Shown: positions 63,168-64,000 of the stretch, one piece after another | Layout of the letters: each line of letters begins with the position of its first letter | Numbering within the stretch: position 1 is the first letter of the stretch | Source: Fidelibacterota bacterium | GTDB lineage: Bacteria; Pseudomonadota; Alphaproteobacteria; Rhodospirillales; Rhodospirillaceae | NCBI GenBank assembly: GCA_947476895.1 | Contig: CANJRX010000007.1 | Coordinates: forward strand, 1-64,000 | DNA: 64,000 nucleotides | Direction: 5' to 3' | Notes under the pieces: model-generated | The model's database searches: none | What the model saw: only the letters and a program-made list of their open reading frames with translations | Told to the model about the DNA's origin: nothing | Translations under genes and position numbers: made by a program

Positions 63168-64000
63168 ATGCCCGTGCCTGAAGCGCCGCGAACCAATGCC
63201 GACCACGCCGATTTCCTATCCACAATCGAAGAGATCGTGGAGGACGCGCGTAATGGCAAAATGTTCATCCTGGTGGACGACGAGGGCCGCGAGAACGAAG
63301 GCGACCTGATTATCCCCGCGCAGATGGCCACACCCGACGCTGTGAATTTTATGGCCAAAAACGGACGCGGGCTGATCTGCCTGTCCATGACACGCCAACG
63401 CACCGAGCATCTTCGTCTGCCGCTGATGCCCGCCCACAACCAATCACGCCTTTCGACCGCCTTCACGCTCAGCATCGAAGCGCGCACGGGCGTGACCACC
63501 GGCATCTCTGCAGCCGACCGCGCGCGCACCATTGCGGTCGCCATTGATCCGGACTCAACGCCGCAAGACATCGCCACACCCGGACACGTTTTCCCGCTCG
63601 TCGCCAAAGACGGCGGCGTGCTGGTGCGCGCGGGCCATACCGAAGCCGCCGTGGATGTCGCGCGCCTCGCGGGCCTCATTCCCGCCGGTGTGATCTGCGA
63701 GATCATGAACGATGACGGGTCCATGGCGCGCATGCCGGATCTGATTAAATTCGCACAGCTGCACGCGCTCAAGATCGGCACCATCGCCGACCTGATCGAA
63801 TACCGGCGTCGCAACGAACGTTTGGTCAGTATGGAAGCCGAAACAGCTTTCGTCTCAAAGACCGGCGGTGAATGGACGATGCGCGTCTATGCCGATTCCG
63901 TTACCGGCGACGAACACGTCGCGTTGATCAAAGGCAATATCAACAGCGTTCAGCCGGTCATGGTGCGTATGCATCACGTCAATCTGTTGCCGGATGTGCT
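63168..64000 (+). CDS. ribBA: 3,4-dihydroxy-2-butanone 4-phosphate synthase, RibBA-type (3' end cut by window)
   Basis: Eight bases after ribE a frame opens at ATG 63168 and runs past the window end, giving 277 residues so far. The DHBP synthase domain is complete: ILVDDEGRENEGDLIIPAQM, LPLMPAHNQSRLSTAFTLSI, SAADRARTI, DIATPGHVFPLVAKDGGVLV and HTEAAVDVARLAGL. A GTP-cyclohydrolase-II-like domain begins near residue 225 (GDEHVALIKG). Where functional enzymes carry HSECLTGD with a zinc cysteine, this reads MHHVNLLPDVL, so that domain appears degenerate, as known for some proteobacterial RibBA proteins. Confidence 0.92.
   Translation, partial: MPVPEAPRTNADHADFLSTIEEIVEDARNGKMFILVDDEGRENEGDLIIPAQMATPDAVNFMAKNGRGLICLSMTRQRTEHLRLPLMPAHNQSRLSTAFTLSIEARTGVTTGISAADRARTIAVAIDPDSTPQDIATPGHVFPLVAKDGGVLVRAGHTEAAVDVARLAGLIPAGVICEIMNDDGSMARMPDLIKFAQLHALKIGTIADLIEYRRRNERLVSMEAETAFVSKTGGEWTMRVYADSVTGDEHVALIKGNINSVQPVMVRMHHVNLLPDV

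Overview
This window looks like chromosomal DNA of an alphaproteobacterium of moderately high GC. The case rests on gene order and gene types: trpG-trpD-trpC-moaC-moeA, tpiA-secG-pyrG-kdsA-eno-ftsB-pdhABC-lpd-lipA, pdxJ-acpS-lepB-rnc-era-recO-parC and rpiB-glyA-nrdR-ribD-ribE-ribBA are all familiar alphaproteobacterial neighbourhoods. The pyruvate dehydrogenase E1 beta subunit carries an N-terminal lipoyl domain, and a dense cluster of GANTC (CcrM-type) sites sits in front of the ftsB-like division gene. I cannot name the genus. Nearly all of the window is chromosomal core, with small accessory pockets.

Layout. 1-400: the 5' end of an IS3-type element abuts a truncated glutathione S-transferase gene. 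474-7293: a tryptophan/molybdopterin block (moeA, moaC, trpC, trpD, trpG on the minus strand, and trpE further upstream), with an oppositely oriented polysaccharide deacetylase gene lodged between trpG and trpE. 7332-17869: a PpiD-like periplasmic chaperone, then a plus-strand run through glycolysis, secretion, CTP and KDO synthesis to enolase and the FtsB-like protein. 17874-25918: a Tat-exported intradiol dioxygenase, then the complete pyruvate dehydrogenase operon continuing through an IalB-like protein into lipoyl synthase and a Coq10-type protein. 25969-31915: a small Cys-rich protein, pncC, pgpA, a cell-wall pair (M23 endopeptidase and bactofilin) and a lytic transglycosylase. 32104-39717: dapA, smpB, a molybdenum oxidoreductase, a periplasmic glutathione peroxidase, an acetyltransferase, an uracil-DNA glycosylase, folK, rpoZ and bifunctional rel. 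39722-47891: a 25-residue hydrophobic microprotein, a DUF2062 protein, then pdxJ-acpS-(remnant)-lepB-rnc-era-recO-parC. 47895-58724: the most accessory-like part, with a CHASE3 sensor kinase that has lost its phosphoacceptor histidine, a coupled lipoprotein, a carboxymuconolactone decarboxylase-like protein, two tandem TonB-dependent receptors with a shared leader, bpt, a lone motB and a penicillin-acylase-family hydrolase. 58813-64000: a small conserved protein, rpiB, glyA, nrdR and the riboflavin genes, the last (ribBA) cut by the window end.

The most interesting items are the histidine-less sensor kinase translationally coupled to a lipoprotein, the duplicated receptors with a conserved, potentially structured 5' leader, the seven-site GANTC cluster before the ftsB-like gene, the decayed receiver-domain remnant between acpS and lepB, the microprotein convergent with rel, and a Cys-rich protein whose Shine-Dalgarno sequence lies in a hairpin. 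I see no rRNA, tRNA, CRISPR array, prophage or obvious defence island. Function calls come from reading the sequence against remembered protein families; no database search was run.
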